From assembly GCA_032718475.1 (NCBI GenBank), contig JAUCBJ010004408.1, positions 1 to 64,000 of the forward strand: a stretch of 64,000 nt of DNA. The letters run 5' to 3'. Below the pieces are notes generated by a model. That model was not told the DNA's origin, did not search any database, and saw only the letters and a list, made by a program, of their open reading frames with translations. Of this stretch, positions 22,132-33,000 are shown piece by piece (position 1 is the stretch's first letter; every line of letters begins with the position of its first letter). This stretch comes from Nemertoderma westbladi (taxonomy: Eukaryota; Xenacoelomorpha; Nemertodermatida; Nemertodermatidae). The translations under genes and the position numbers were made by a program.

Positions 22132-22766
22132 TGAAGTTGAAGTTTTTTATTTACACCAAAGACTCATTAAAATATAACTGATACTGGAGTAAAATACACA
22201 ATAATACGTTAAGAAGATCACATAGGTACAGTATCAACAATCGCATACATCACAAGGCACAATAAGTAAAGATATGCACAATTGATCCGATTAGATATTT
22301 ACAGTAGGCGATAAATGAAGTAAAAACATTCGGTACGTGATATTTACAAGTTTAAAAATTTGTCAAGTTACTTGGTGTAGAGGATAGCCTCATGAGGTAT
22401 AACCTCGTTTCCATGAGGGTCCCCTTGTAGGTCTGGTTTTTTTAAAGCAAAGAAATCCGTCACTAACAAGTCTGTCTAACATGATAAAATAAAATAATTG
22501 GTCGGCATAAAAGATATAAGTACGTAGTAGGATAAAATTTATGAAATAAAAACTATAGGTTTTTATTACTGGGCAGTTAAAAGATAAAAATACGTTTATT
22601 ATTTAATACTATTTGCCAAATTTATATTTAAAAATATTTTCTTTAAAATCATAGTACTGTGTAGTGTACTATTAATACTGCTTAAATAGAGTTTTGTTTA
22701 AATTATTATGTTTTGAAAATATAGTACGAAATAAAATATACGTTTACAAAATGAATCAAATGCCTT
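22132..22766 (-). other. 3' UTR of the CR1/L2-like LINE
   Basis: AT-rich, non-coding. It includes a CCTCATGAGG hairpin near 22388-22398 and ends in three hexamer repeats (GAAGTT on the plus strand). Confidence 0.7.
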
Positions 22767-25700
22767 TCAATATTGCCATACCACTTCTTCGTTCCGAGTT
22801 AATTTACCCATAAAATGTGATTTCACTTGGTGTTTGAAGGATTCTATGGAGACCGCGTTGCGCAAGTCTGGGGTAGGCCTAGTGAGTTCCATATCGTTGG
22901 CCCCATGAATGAAAAACATTCGCAACCCGTTGCTGTGCGCCGCAACGGGACAACTGCGCGCGTATTGCCGCCTCGGAGGTTAATAGATACGGAATTAAAT
23001 TGTACTAGGGAGGAGAGATACGGTGGTGAAAGTGATTGCTTGATGCGGTACACGTGCGTTGCAATTAGTTGGTTGATGCGCCATTCTACTGGTAGCCAAG
23101 ACAGTTGATTGTAATGTTCTTGTGATATATGCTGTCTGCTAGGGAGACGGAGGCAGAAGCGAATACTTTTCCTTTGCAATGCTTGAAGTTGGGTCCTTAG
23201 ACTTTTCGCTGTGCTAGGATACCAGCATGAAGCTACGAAATCCAGATGCGGTTGGATTAAGGTATTGCATAGTTGCCTTCTCAATTGGGTATCTAGGACC
23301 CCGCCTTGTCTGTATAAAAAACGAAGGTTTTTATTACCTTTCTTTATTACATGCGATGCCATCGAGTTTTCTGACAAATCCATATCTATATGACAGCCCA
23401 GATACTTTATGGTGTTCCTTTGTTCTATTTGCAGACCATTGCATGTAACCTTCAATTCATTATTTCCCGCCAGTCTACTGTGTGTTCCAAAAACAACAGC
23501 AGTAGTCTTTTTGAAGTTCAGACTCAATCTGTTATCAGTCGCCTAGTTGAATACGTTGGTCAGAGTTGTTGACAGAGCTATAGACAGTTGCCCGACGTTG
23601 TCGTGCGCAGCCAGAATATTGGAGTCATCGGCGAGTTTGAGAGAAGAGCAGGTAGGGGTCGTTTTAGTCGGTATTTCTTTAGCCGTCGATACATTTATGT
23701 TTTTATTGATGGACATTGATGGCTTGTTATCTATAGTTTCGTTGGGTGATGGATGGTCCAATAAAGCTATATCACCATCATTAACATATATCAGAAAGAT
23801 AAGTACGGATAGTAATCCGCCCTGGGGGACGCCTCTCTTTATCAGATCTCTAATGGTCGAATATACGCCACCAACATATACAACCTGACGCCTTTCGCTC
23901 AAATAAGATTTAAACCACGCGATAGTTGAATGTGTAATATTGTGGGTTTGTTCAGAAGTGGAAAAAATGGGAGCGCGTCACCGGGGGTTGAACCAGCGCT
24001 ATACGCACGTTTCGGCCTAAGAGGCCTCATCAGTAGCGCTAACCAGCTCAGCCACTAGCCCCTGACACTCGCAGTCCCACCTAAAACGTGCGTATAGCGC
24101 TGGTTCAACCCCCAGTGACGCGCTCCCATTTTTTCCACTTCTGAACAAACCCACAATATTACACCTTTAATTACAGTTGCAACAGCTCATCTCCAATTTA
24201 TTTAAATGATAGTTGAATCACAGAATCCAATGAATTTCAGTTTTGATAATAGTAATTCGTGGTCAACAGTGTCAAAGGCTTTTCGCAAGTCTATGAATAC
24301 AACGCCAGTAACCTTACCATCATCAACGGCTTCCTTAATGTAATTATTTAGGTACATCAAGCATGTTTCCACAGAGTATCCCTTCCTGTATCCTGATTGA
24401 AAGGGATCTAATATCTTATTCGTTTCAATAAAATCGTATACCTGTTCGTATATCGGTTGATCAATAACTTTAGCTAAAATTGGTAGAAGCGATACAGGTC
24501 TAAAATTCCCTTTCTCTTGTCTCGACTCAGCTTTGTAACTTGGAATTACTTTGGCTATTTTGAATGCGGACGGGTAGGTTGAGCTTTCGATTGATACATT
24601 TAATAGATGAGTCAGGGGTTCAGCAATCTCATATGCAATATCCTTTATATATAATGGTGATAGGTCGTCGATCCCAGCACTCTTGTCCGTCTTCAAGTTA
24701 TTCAGGACATTAAGCATATCAGATACATTAATTTTCTTCAATGAGAATTTGTTACGGTGGAATCCCTTGTTTCTGTAGTAGTTTTCAATTGCAGCGAGAT
24801 CATATATTCCTTTACAGGGCGGCAATTTATTCACAAGATCTTCAGCGATTGTAGTAAAAAATATATTAAATTCCTCCGCAATTGCTGTGGGGTCTGTAAT
24901 TAATTCGTTATCTATCTGTAAGCACTTGACTGCTGTGGTTTGCGATTTTTTCGTCGAGCTTCCAAGTGCTTTCAGCTCCTTCCAAAGTTTCTTTGGGTTG
25001 TTACGGTATGAGCTTAGCTTTTCCTTAATGTAATTTGTTTTTGCTTCTTTAATCGTAACCTTATTTGAGTAGAAGAGATGCTTATAATGTTGCTCATTGA
25101 CGAGTGTTGGATTCTTAAAAAAATTTGTTAGGGCGTTATTTTTTGCCGCTATACTGTGCAATATATCGCTATTGATCCACGGTTGCGAGTCAACACGTAT
25201 TCGAATGGAGCGTTTTGGCGCTATTTTCTCCAAGATTTTAGTTAATTCCATTACCGGTACCAATGTTGCATTTATAATTTCCACATTTGCTTCTGCTGGT
25301 ATTGATTGGATCAGTTGATTTGATCGGACCTGCAGTGATACATTTTCTTTAGTGTATGTTTTATATGATCTACACATACGGTAAGTGTGTTCAGCTTTTT
25401 TCACCTTTGGTTTTTTACGAGTCACATACACCATGTAGTGGTCGCTAAGTCCCGAGCGTAGTACACCCAAGCCATATATCAGCTACTTATTGGATATAAA
25501 AATATGATCTAATGTTGTTGAAGTCATTGTAGTCACTCTAGTTGGGTCCTTTATTATTTGTGTGAGCCCCATTGTGTGACAGAATCTGCTCAGTTGTTGA
25601 CACGATGTTACCTGTTCAGATTGTTTTGTTTGCTTTGAGGATGATTTATTTATTTGTTTGGTGTCCGAGTTTGTGTCCCCCAATATGTAGACTTCATTAT

Positions 25701-26121
25701 AGTTTTCCACATTATCGCCAATAGCATCGCCTAGTTTGTTGAAGAACGCTCTCGCGTGTGCATCTTGGGGATTATAAATTGAGCCAATCAAAATGGGTTT
25801 GGTATGTGGGAGATATATCCGACAGAACATTCCTTCCTCATCCCCTAAACTCTCATTAATGTCAGAGCATACAGAGTAGTTCCATTTCTCGGATATATAT
25901 ATTGCTACCCCTCCTCCATGGCGGGTTCTATCTCGCCTTTCAGGCGGCTGATATCCTGGTATATGTATCTCCAGATCCGTTACGGTCTGATCGAGCCATG
26001 TCTCGGATAGCGTTAATATGTCAATCGGGTATTCGTGTAGAAGTATTTTTATTTCATCTAACTTGGGCATTAAGCTCTGAACATTTTGATGTACTATATG
26101 CAATCCAGATTTTAAAAACAT
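22767..26121 (-). pseudogene. CR1/L2-like LINE ORF2 (endonuclease-reverse transcriptase), broken
   Basis: The ATG is at 26119-26121. Residues 1-210 are an AP endonuclease (HQNVQSLMPKLDEI, LSETWL, YILGDTNSD, TLDHIFIS, then SDHYMV). The reverse transcriptase follows, with FRPVSLLPILAKV, VFIDLRKAFDTVDH (motif A), GVPQGGLLS (motif B) and LADDSNIL (motif C). The C-terminal block is rich in LPVEWRINQL-type motifs. Breaks: in-frame TAG 25483-25485 at the end of the endonuclease; a SINE-like insertion at 23932-24207 between motifs A and B; in-frame TAG 23543-23545 in a position where relatives have Trp; and a one-base shift near 22870. After that shift the frame runs on to a TGA at 22767-22769, which I take as the native end. 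The other open frames here are shadows. Confidence 0.9.
23932..24207 (-). mobile_element. Fold-back tRNA-like SINE inserted in the LINE
   Basis: A 276-bp insert has a perfect 11-bp TSD, GATAGTTGAAT (23921-23931 and 24208-24218). Its first 81 bp (23932-24012) recur inverted at 24083-24164 with about one mismatch. The loop between them holds a box A-like TGGCTGAGCTGG on the minus strand (24043-24054). Each arm holds a box B-like GGTTCAACCCC (minus-strand copy at 23985-23995). The tRNA-like head therefore has one orientation, while its distal part is duplicated in reverse. A retroposon TSD with a fold-back body is unusual. Confidence 0.8.
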
Positions 26122-27562
26122 GTTGAACTGATTGGGGAGCCCAGATGTATTGGATGTGTCGGGGTCTCGTTGGACACGTTCGACGCAGTCGGTGTCCAGT
26201 TGGACACATTTGGAGCAGAAGGGGTCCGGTTAGACACGTTTGACGCTGTCGGGGTCTGGTTGGACATGTTCGGAGCAGTCGGGGTCTGGTCGGACACATT
26301 CGGAGCAGCTGGGGTCCGGTTGGACACGTTCGGCGCCGTCGGGGTCTGGTTGGACATTGTCAGCGCACTCGAGGTCCGGTTGGACACGTTTGGCGCAATC
26401 GGGGTCGTGTTGGACAGGTTCGGCGTAGCTGGGGTCCGGTTGGACACGTTCGGCGCAGCTGGGGTCCGCTTGGACACATTCGGAGCAGTCAGGGTCCAGT
26501 TGGACACGTTCGGCGCAGTTGGGGTCCAGATAGACACATTCGGCGTAGCTGGGGTCCGGTTGGATACGTTCCGCGCAGCTGGGGTCCGCTTGGACACATT
26601 CGGAGCTGTCGGGGTCCGGTTGGACTCTTTCGGCGTAGCTGGGGTCCGCTTGGACACATTCGGCGCAGTTGCGGTCCGGTTGGATACTGTCAATGCAACT
26701 TGGGTCTGAGTTGAGTAGGTAGTAGCGGTACCCCTAGCATCGGTTTGTAGTAAATAGCTTGGAATATTTAGTCAATCCACTTTGTGGGCGTTGTCCACTT
26801 CATTATCACCCGGAGCCGTAGTGGTATTTCTGATGACGGTCTGTGTAAGTCGTTTCAATCCCGACTCACGCCTCCTTTGGCGGGCTTTGAAGGCCTCTTC
26901 ACGCTCGAATGCCGAGAGGTCGCGATCAAAGTAATATGTAACATCCGCGAATGTGAATGACTTTCATCTGACAACGTTTGCGGCATCCTCTGTTGTTTGG
27001 AATGTCATCAGCGTTGGTCGTGGGGATCCATCCTCGCGCAGCTTACCCAATCTAAGTATTGAGTGATGGGGAAGGTTCACCTCAAGCGCCTTGTTGAGTA
27101 ACTTGTTGTCTGCTTCCCGCTGCTGCACGCTATTATTGGTGTGGGAATCTCCTGGCAATCGTCTGATTATAACGTGCAATCGTCTGATTATAACGTTAAA
27201 TCGGCGTTGTTCGGTTTGCTTTATCACTCGTTCTATGTTGTTCACTTCATTCTGATTTCTCTGGGGGTGTTGGCTTGGTACATTTATCTTACTTTGGAGC
27301 TCTTTTAAACTGTCTGTGTTTTTGTTAACGATTTCGGCCCAGGAGTCTGGTACTCGTATTTCGCTGGTAATGATCGGCGCATTGACATCAATTGAATCCA
27401 GCTTCGATTGGAATTCCGTCTGAGTGACTTCGATGTTGCGAAGTCGCGTTTCCATGTCCGTTCGCATTGAAGCTATGGTAACTTTTTGTGTTTCCGTTTC
27501 CTTAGTTAGCAGGTTGAGTTGGGACGATAGCTGTCTCTCAAGCTCCTGCATTGCAGCATTAG
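26112..27562 (-). pseudogene. CR1/L2-like LINE ORF1 with decapeptide-repeat tail
   Basis: The N-terminal part (to 26964) has a coiled coil of about 60 residues (ELERQLSSQLNLLTKETETQ). An RNA-binding, RRM-like stretch follows with RRFNVIIRRLPGD and HHSILRLGKLREDGSPRP, typical of LINE ORF1 proteins. The 5' end is truncated, and the apparent first codons lie in the flanking LINE-A. A TGA at 26964-26966 probably replaces an Arg codon, because the same frame continues into a basic segment (FKARQRRRESGLKR). After one more TGA it reaches about 18 copies of a 10-residue repeat resembling VSNRTPAAPN and ends at TAA 26112-26114. That stop overlaps the ORF2 ATG by 10 bases. RIRRLxVIIRRL is locally duplicated (27165-27195). 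Confidence 0.75.
26160..26700. repeat. 30-bp minisatellite coding for decapeptides, about 18 copies
   Basis: The unit GTTGGACACGTTCGGCGCAG+CTGGGGTCCG recurs every 30 bp with base changes but no length change. It keeps the minus-strand ORF1 frame open throughout. It also opens a plus-strand frame (LDTFGAVGVR repeats), which I regard as a shadow. Confidence 0.95.
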
Positions 27563-28177
27563 GCAGGGAGCCCAACGGCTCCTCAGCTCATTAGAACATG
27601 CTGCTTCTAGTGTTGGTCTTTTTATTAACTCCAGAAAAACCAAAATTCTGACAGTTAACTTTGAAAGTCCTCAGCAAGTCTCTGATCGGATGAGCATAAG
27701 CTCAAAGGATGGTATGCTTGAGCATGTGGACGACTTCTGTTACCTGGGATCATGGATCCGGAAGTCAGGTGAGGACCTTGGAATACGTAAGGGAAAGGCA
27801 TGGGCAGCCTTGAATAGACTTTCCAGGATTTGGAAGTCACCGAGAATTAATTGGAAACTTAGGTCCAATTATTTAGAGCGGCAGTAGTTCCAGTACTCCT
27901 CTACGGGAGTCCATGCTGGGCTCTAACTGCTGAGGACACCAAATCTCTGGATGGCACATTCACAAGAATGCTACGCCGGGTTCATTGTGTCAAGTACAAT
28001 GCACACATCTCCAACCAGACACTATATAACATTGGAGGTGTCTCATTGGTTCCCCCAAGCTTGACACTAGAACAAAATCGCCTCCGCTTTGCAGGACATT
28101 GCTTTCGCCGTGAGAACCAGCCAGTGCATAATCTTGTACTTTGGCAGCCTCATGGAGTGAATAAGCATGGTGGACAG
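27562..28177 (+). pseudogene. LINE-A copy 1, middle fragment
   Basis: Continues copy 1 after the CR1/L2-like insertion. It covers the region after motif C: GLFINSRKTKIL, FCYLGSWIRKSG, PVLLYGSPCWALTAED and RLRFAGHCFRRE. A one-base loss near 27868 shifts the frame. It is cut at GTGGACAG by the hAT element and resumes at 29023. Confidence 0.93.
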
Positions 28178-29022
28178 TAGGGCTCGATCGGAGCTCCGGC
28201 CATTTTGGCACCTCCGGCTCCTGCTCCGGCTCCGGAAAAAATATTGCCGGAGTTAATTTTTTAATAAAGTATTATATTTCGTGCATATTCTAATCTGAAC
28301 AATTATTTACACTATAAGTACTGAAGTAAGTACAGTAAGTACTATAAGTACAGTAAGTACAGTTGCTTGATATTGAAGCTGTACTACAGTAACTGTAGTA
28401 CAGCTTCAATATCAAGCATAATCTGATAATACCGGTACTGCAGTACTGCAGTATTTACTTAAAGTCAATGACTGACTGACTGTACTGCAGTACTGGTACT
28501 GTCCAGCTGGCTGACTAGCAGACTATTACAGTATTACAGATAGGCCCTACTGTAAAAAATTGTAAATGCTATGACAGTATGAATGTACACTGTAGCTGTA
28601 CGGTACCACTGTAGCCATTTACTGCTGTCATGCCATGCCAGCATACTGTACTGCAGTACTGGTACACATACGGTAGGCTACCTACAGTACACACCTCTAC
28701 CACAGTTAGTGAGTTAGGTACTGTAGGTAATTTTTAGCCGTCAGCGTCAGGCCGTCTGTCCGTGATAAATTAATTACTTCAATTTTAAATTGAAAATTCG
28801 TAAATCTATAAATTATGAAATTAATTAGACATACAGTATGATTGATTTATGAGCGATTGGCGAACGATAACCATACCGGTACTTTATTTTTTTTAAATCT
28901 TTATTTTTTTTAAATAAATAATTAAATTTTTAAAATTTTTGAAAAACTCCGGCTCCGGCCAAATTGTCCAACTCCGGCTCCTGCTCCGGCTCCGGCCAAA
29001 TCCCAACTCCGATCGAGCCCTA
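28178..29022. mobile_element. Non-autonomous hAT-like element, 845 bp
   Basis: Ends TAGGGCTCGATCGGAG and its exact 16-bp complement; perfect 8-bp TSD GTGGACAG (28170-28177 and 29023-29030), as hAT elements make. There is no transposase. Subterminal CTCCGGCTCCTGCTCCGGCT blocks lie at both ends in the same orientation. The interior has a perfect 25-bp-arm hairpin at 28365-28417 and many GTACTG/CAGTAC words. Confidence 0.92.
28365..28417. repeat. Perfect 25-bp inverted repeat with 3-base loop
   Basis: GCTTGATATTGAAGCTGTAC+TACAG is followed by TAA and the exact complement. Either strand would fold into a long perfect hairpin. Confidence 0.97.
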
Positions 29023-29215
29023 GTGGACAGCCCATGACTTTCTTGAGACGCATCTTAAAGGACACTGGCCTTAAAGATGCGGATGATCTAGCAAATGTCA
29101 TGGGTGATAGGGAGTTGTGGCGGTGCAATTTTGTTGACAAGCCGGCACAGCATTCTTAAAAATGCAGCTGCAATGCCTGAATGCAGCATGCCGATCCTAG
29201 TAGTAGTAGTAGTAG
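29023..29215 (+). pseudogene. LINE-A copy 1, 3' end with (TAG)n tail
   Basis: Covers PMTFLRRILKDTGLKDADDL to the stop, then about 35 bases, then CCTAGTAGTAGTAGTAGTAG. It matches the end of the copy at 60085-62305. Confidence 0.93.
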
Positions 29216-29480
29216 CATGTCAACATATTGATGCAATATGTGCAAATATTGATTCAATGTGTTGCAAACATGTCAACATATTGATTCAATATGTTGCCAG
29301 CATGTCAACATATTGATGCAATCCAATATGTTGCCAATGTCAACATATTGATTCAATATGTAAGAATATTGATTCAATATGTTGCCAACATGTCAACATA
29401 TTGATTCAATATCAATATGTGTGAATATTAATTCAATATGTTTGTATATTGAATAAATAATCAATATTTGCACAATATTG
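29212..29480. repeat. CAACATATTGATTCAATATGTTG palindromic satellite
   Basis: The near-palindrome CAACATATTGATTCAATATG and truncated versions recur about seven times with spacers of roughly 8-15 bp. It lies directly downstream of the LINE-A tail and about 560 bp before the ATM start. Confidence 0.85.
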
Positions 29481-30037
29481 ATTAAATTTCTGTTAATTAT
29501 TGAATATTCAATATATATTGAATTAAGCAATTAAGGTATAATTATATTGTACAATGATGTAATATTATTGATATTACTCTCAATATTGATATTGAAGAAT
29601 ACCATACCATACTGATATTGAAGAGTGAAATATTGGATATATTTAAGTATTAACCTACCGGTACCGGTACTCAAAAAGTTGAATTAAAAAAAAAATGTTA
29701 AATCCTACCTCAAAAGTTGAATTTTAAAAAATAAAGTTGAAAATGGAACTTCTCCCAGACAGCCCTAACTTAACTGCTACCAGTACTGTATGTATACTAA
29801 TACTATACTAATAAATGACCCACTAAAAGTTGTAAAACAAAATGAGTCGTGAGTTCATTTCATGACTTTTTAGAATAATTAATCATTGTACTGTACATGT
29901 GTGTGTACCAGTATGGTAGCATATATTATCCCTGATTCCCCTTTTACTGTATTACCTCAACTAGAACTGAAACTCCTGCCAATAATATATTCTTGTTAGC
30001 ATTATAAATACTGTAATATAATATAATAAATAATGCA
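29481..30037. other. ATM upstream region
   Basis: AT-rich DNA without an open frame. No TATA box or initiator can be placed with confidence. An out-of-frame ATG lies 5 bases before the ATM start codon (aATGcaATGg). Confidence 0.5.
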
Positions 30038-33000
30038 ATGGCTCATAAAGACCTTCAAAGATTAACATCTTATGTGACCCAACTCAAGTCTGATAAAATT
30101 ACTGAACGCAGGAAAGGGTGTGAAAACATTGACAACTTTCTTAAGGATTCTACGTCTGTAATTCTATTAAATAATTCCAAACATGCTTGGAACGATTTAT
30201 GTGATGATGTTTGTGGTTTTGTTGTAGAAGAATTGGAATTACCTCATCAATGTGAAAATGAATGTCGTGTTAGTGACAAAAGTCCTCGAATGTTGTCAAA
30301 AACCATGTGGCAACAAAGGAAAAATAAAGCAGTATCATTGGTGATATCGGTTGTGAGTCTTGGAACATCGAGTCTGAAGGAAAGAATTTCAATATTTACT
30401 TTAATTGGTCACATCACTTCATTATTAAATAATGTCATTATCTGTTCTCACGTGTACCATTGCTGCAGTAAGATGCTAATTAATTATGTTCTGGGAGATT
30501 CTAATTACCTTCTACAATTCAAATCAAAAATGTGGCGCGATCTCATCGATATTTACTGCAGAATATATGGAAATGCAACTGATCGATCGACCTGTTTCTT
30601 CCATGTGTTTTGCGGTCTATTACATGGTATAAAGATGTATGCCAACTATATGGAATTCCCATATCTTCAAAAGTTTTTTACAAAGTACTTTCATGCTGTT
30701 GAAAATGACAGGACTAACTTTAAAGTATCAGAATTAGAAGGTATGTTGACTGCACTTAATATTTGGTGTTCCATGAACCCATTGGAATTTCGTTATGCAC
30801 TTTGTGATCTTACTGAAGATGTTTTAACATCTATTCTACGATATTGGTCAAATTACAGACAAGAGAGTTTGAGAGTACAAATTGTTAAAATTTGTAGTTT
30901 AGCTGTTCAATTACATCACCCTAATGGGGTTTATTGTATTGATGATGGTGCTTGGTATTCTAATAAAGAAACATGGACTACTATAATAACTTATTTGTTC
31001 AGTATTATTGTGCCTGATATTTCATATGCACACTTATTTAAAAGTGATTTCCTTCGTAATGACTGGTTTGAAATGGCAGCAGATGTATTCTATCAAATGC
31101 AGTTTGTTGGTCACAATAACCAGGTTGGTACTTTTGATAATGTTATGATTACACAACGTTTCACACAGAGCCAGAGTGCGAGTAAAAGGCGTCGGATATT
31201 GTCATGTTGGGAAGTCATTCTAGAAAATCTATCCAATCGTTTAAATCCAAATTGCATAAAGGGTACTCTGATTTTACTGACAACAATGTTCCGGCGTTGT
31301 AATAAATGTTATTGTGGTACGGATATAAAGCATTTTGAAAATGTTATTCAAATGATTCATGATTTATTAGTATCAACTACTCAAGCAGAGTTGTATCCTC
31401 TCATTCTGGAGTCTCTAGAGCAAATGGTGTCAAACTATATTCCGCAACATCTTGGGGGTTTTAATTGGGCTGAAATTTTAAACAAAATATGGAAATTCAC
31501 ATTAAAATTAGGAGGTGTAAAGCACTGTGAAAAGGAGGCTTGTGGATTATTAGGTGCAATTGTTTCATCAAAAAAGCTTCCTCTAGATATTGAAATTTGG
31601 AAATTATTTTCACCTTCTGGGGGATGGTTATTGACATCCAATACAATCAGACTTCTCGAATCTTTGTGCAATTTTTGTAATTCTTCAGCTGCCTTGTATT
31701 CATTCACATTGTCATCTATTTCTAATAATATGAGATGCAATATCATTGATTGGTTATTGCCATTTAAGGAAATTCTGCCAGGTGTCTATGATCCAGATTT
31801 GAGCAAACAATTTATTAATCCGGAAATGTTGCCTATTTGTGTAAATATTTTATCATATCTAACAACCAATATATTGCCTGTTTGTTATTCGAAACAGGCT
31901 CCAAAGACTTCTAGATCCTTTTTGGAGTATGATCTTGATCACCAGTGCCTATTTCTATCACTTAACTCCTTATTACATATTGAACTGAAACAAATTGTCT
32001 TATCAGAAAAACCTGACAACAATTTAACTATTATATCAAATCTTGACATCAGCATATATTCCCATATGGTAGACAGGTTAAATGCAGCTATTGATTTCCT
32101 TACAGGAACTAGTGGGATTAATATTGGAGTTTATGGTAAATCAGTAGCTTTCCTATATATTGGTATTGGTATTAAATGTCAATATCTTCATAATCCTGAT
32201 GCAACAATACAAAATAATGATACAATTGTTATCAAAGAAAAGTTTAAACATCAGTGGCTTTCCTGTATTACAGAGATGAAAGGAATTTTAAATATTGAGA
32301 CCTTCTGTTCTGCATCCGATAAGTCATTATATGAATTGCAGCTACTTGCCAGACATTTATTATCTTTTTATCATACAATGGGTTATGACTGCCTTTCTTC
32401 TGTTTGTTTTCAAATGCATAAGGAATTAGTTCCATGTTTTTTGGTGAATATGTTTGATATAATCATATATGAATTACAACTTACCAAGAAGGGTGTGTCA
32501 TTTGTTTGCACAGACCGGAATGATGATTGGGTAGAAAATATAAATTTGCCTAATTCCAATTCTTCATACAATGCTGGTACATCAGTTTCTGACTCCAAAG
32601 ATAATGAATTATCACTGAAACATATTACTTGCTTGGGTATCCTTGATATTATGTCATTTGAAATATTAGTGCTTGGGAATGGAGTTTCAGACTCTGGTGA
32701 TATTATTTTCAAGAAAATTCTTAGTTTATTAGACATAGATAAATATGATTTATCTCTTATATTTCATCGAAAGGTGGTTTTAAAAATATTATTCGAATTA
32801 GGAAATTGCAAGTTTTCCTTACCCTCTACAGTTTTACAGGCTATTGAGAAAACCCTTCGCTTTGTTGCCACTGAATATCGCAAAGACCAAAGTGTGTGCC
32901 ACGTAATACTGGGGGTCATTCATAGTTTATTGAATAACAAGATCTTAGAAATGTCAGCACATCCATCTGTTAGAGAAAATATTCTTGATTTGCTTGGTGT

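Larger units (their letters stand above)
22130..27562 (-). mobile_element. CR1/L2-like LINE inserted in LINE-A copy 1
   Basis: A minus-strand LINE of about 5.4 kb has ORF1 (27575 side), a decapeptide-repeat region, and ORF2 with AP endonuclease and reverse transcriptase. A 3' UTR of about 640 bp ends in a short (AACTTC)n tail against the interrupted LINE-A at 22131. The word CATTAG lies at both junctions. The clade (CR1/L2 within the Jockey group) is judged from the ORF2 layout and is approximate. Confidence 0.85.

Noticed and set aside
26170-26709. Plus-strand decapeptide-repeat protein (LDTFGAVGVR units)
   Set aside because: The minus-strand frame joins LINE ORF1 to ORF2 in the right orientation. 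The plus frame is its mirror.
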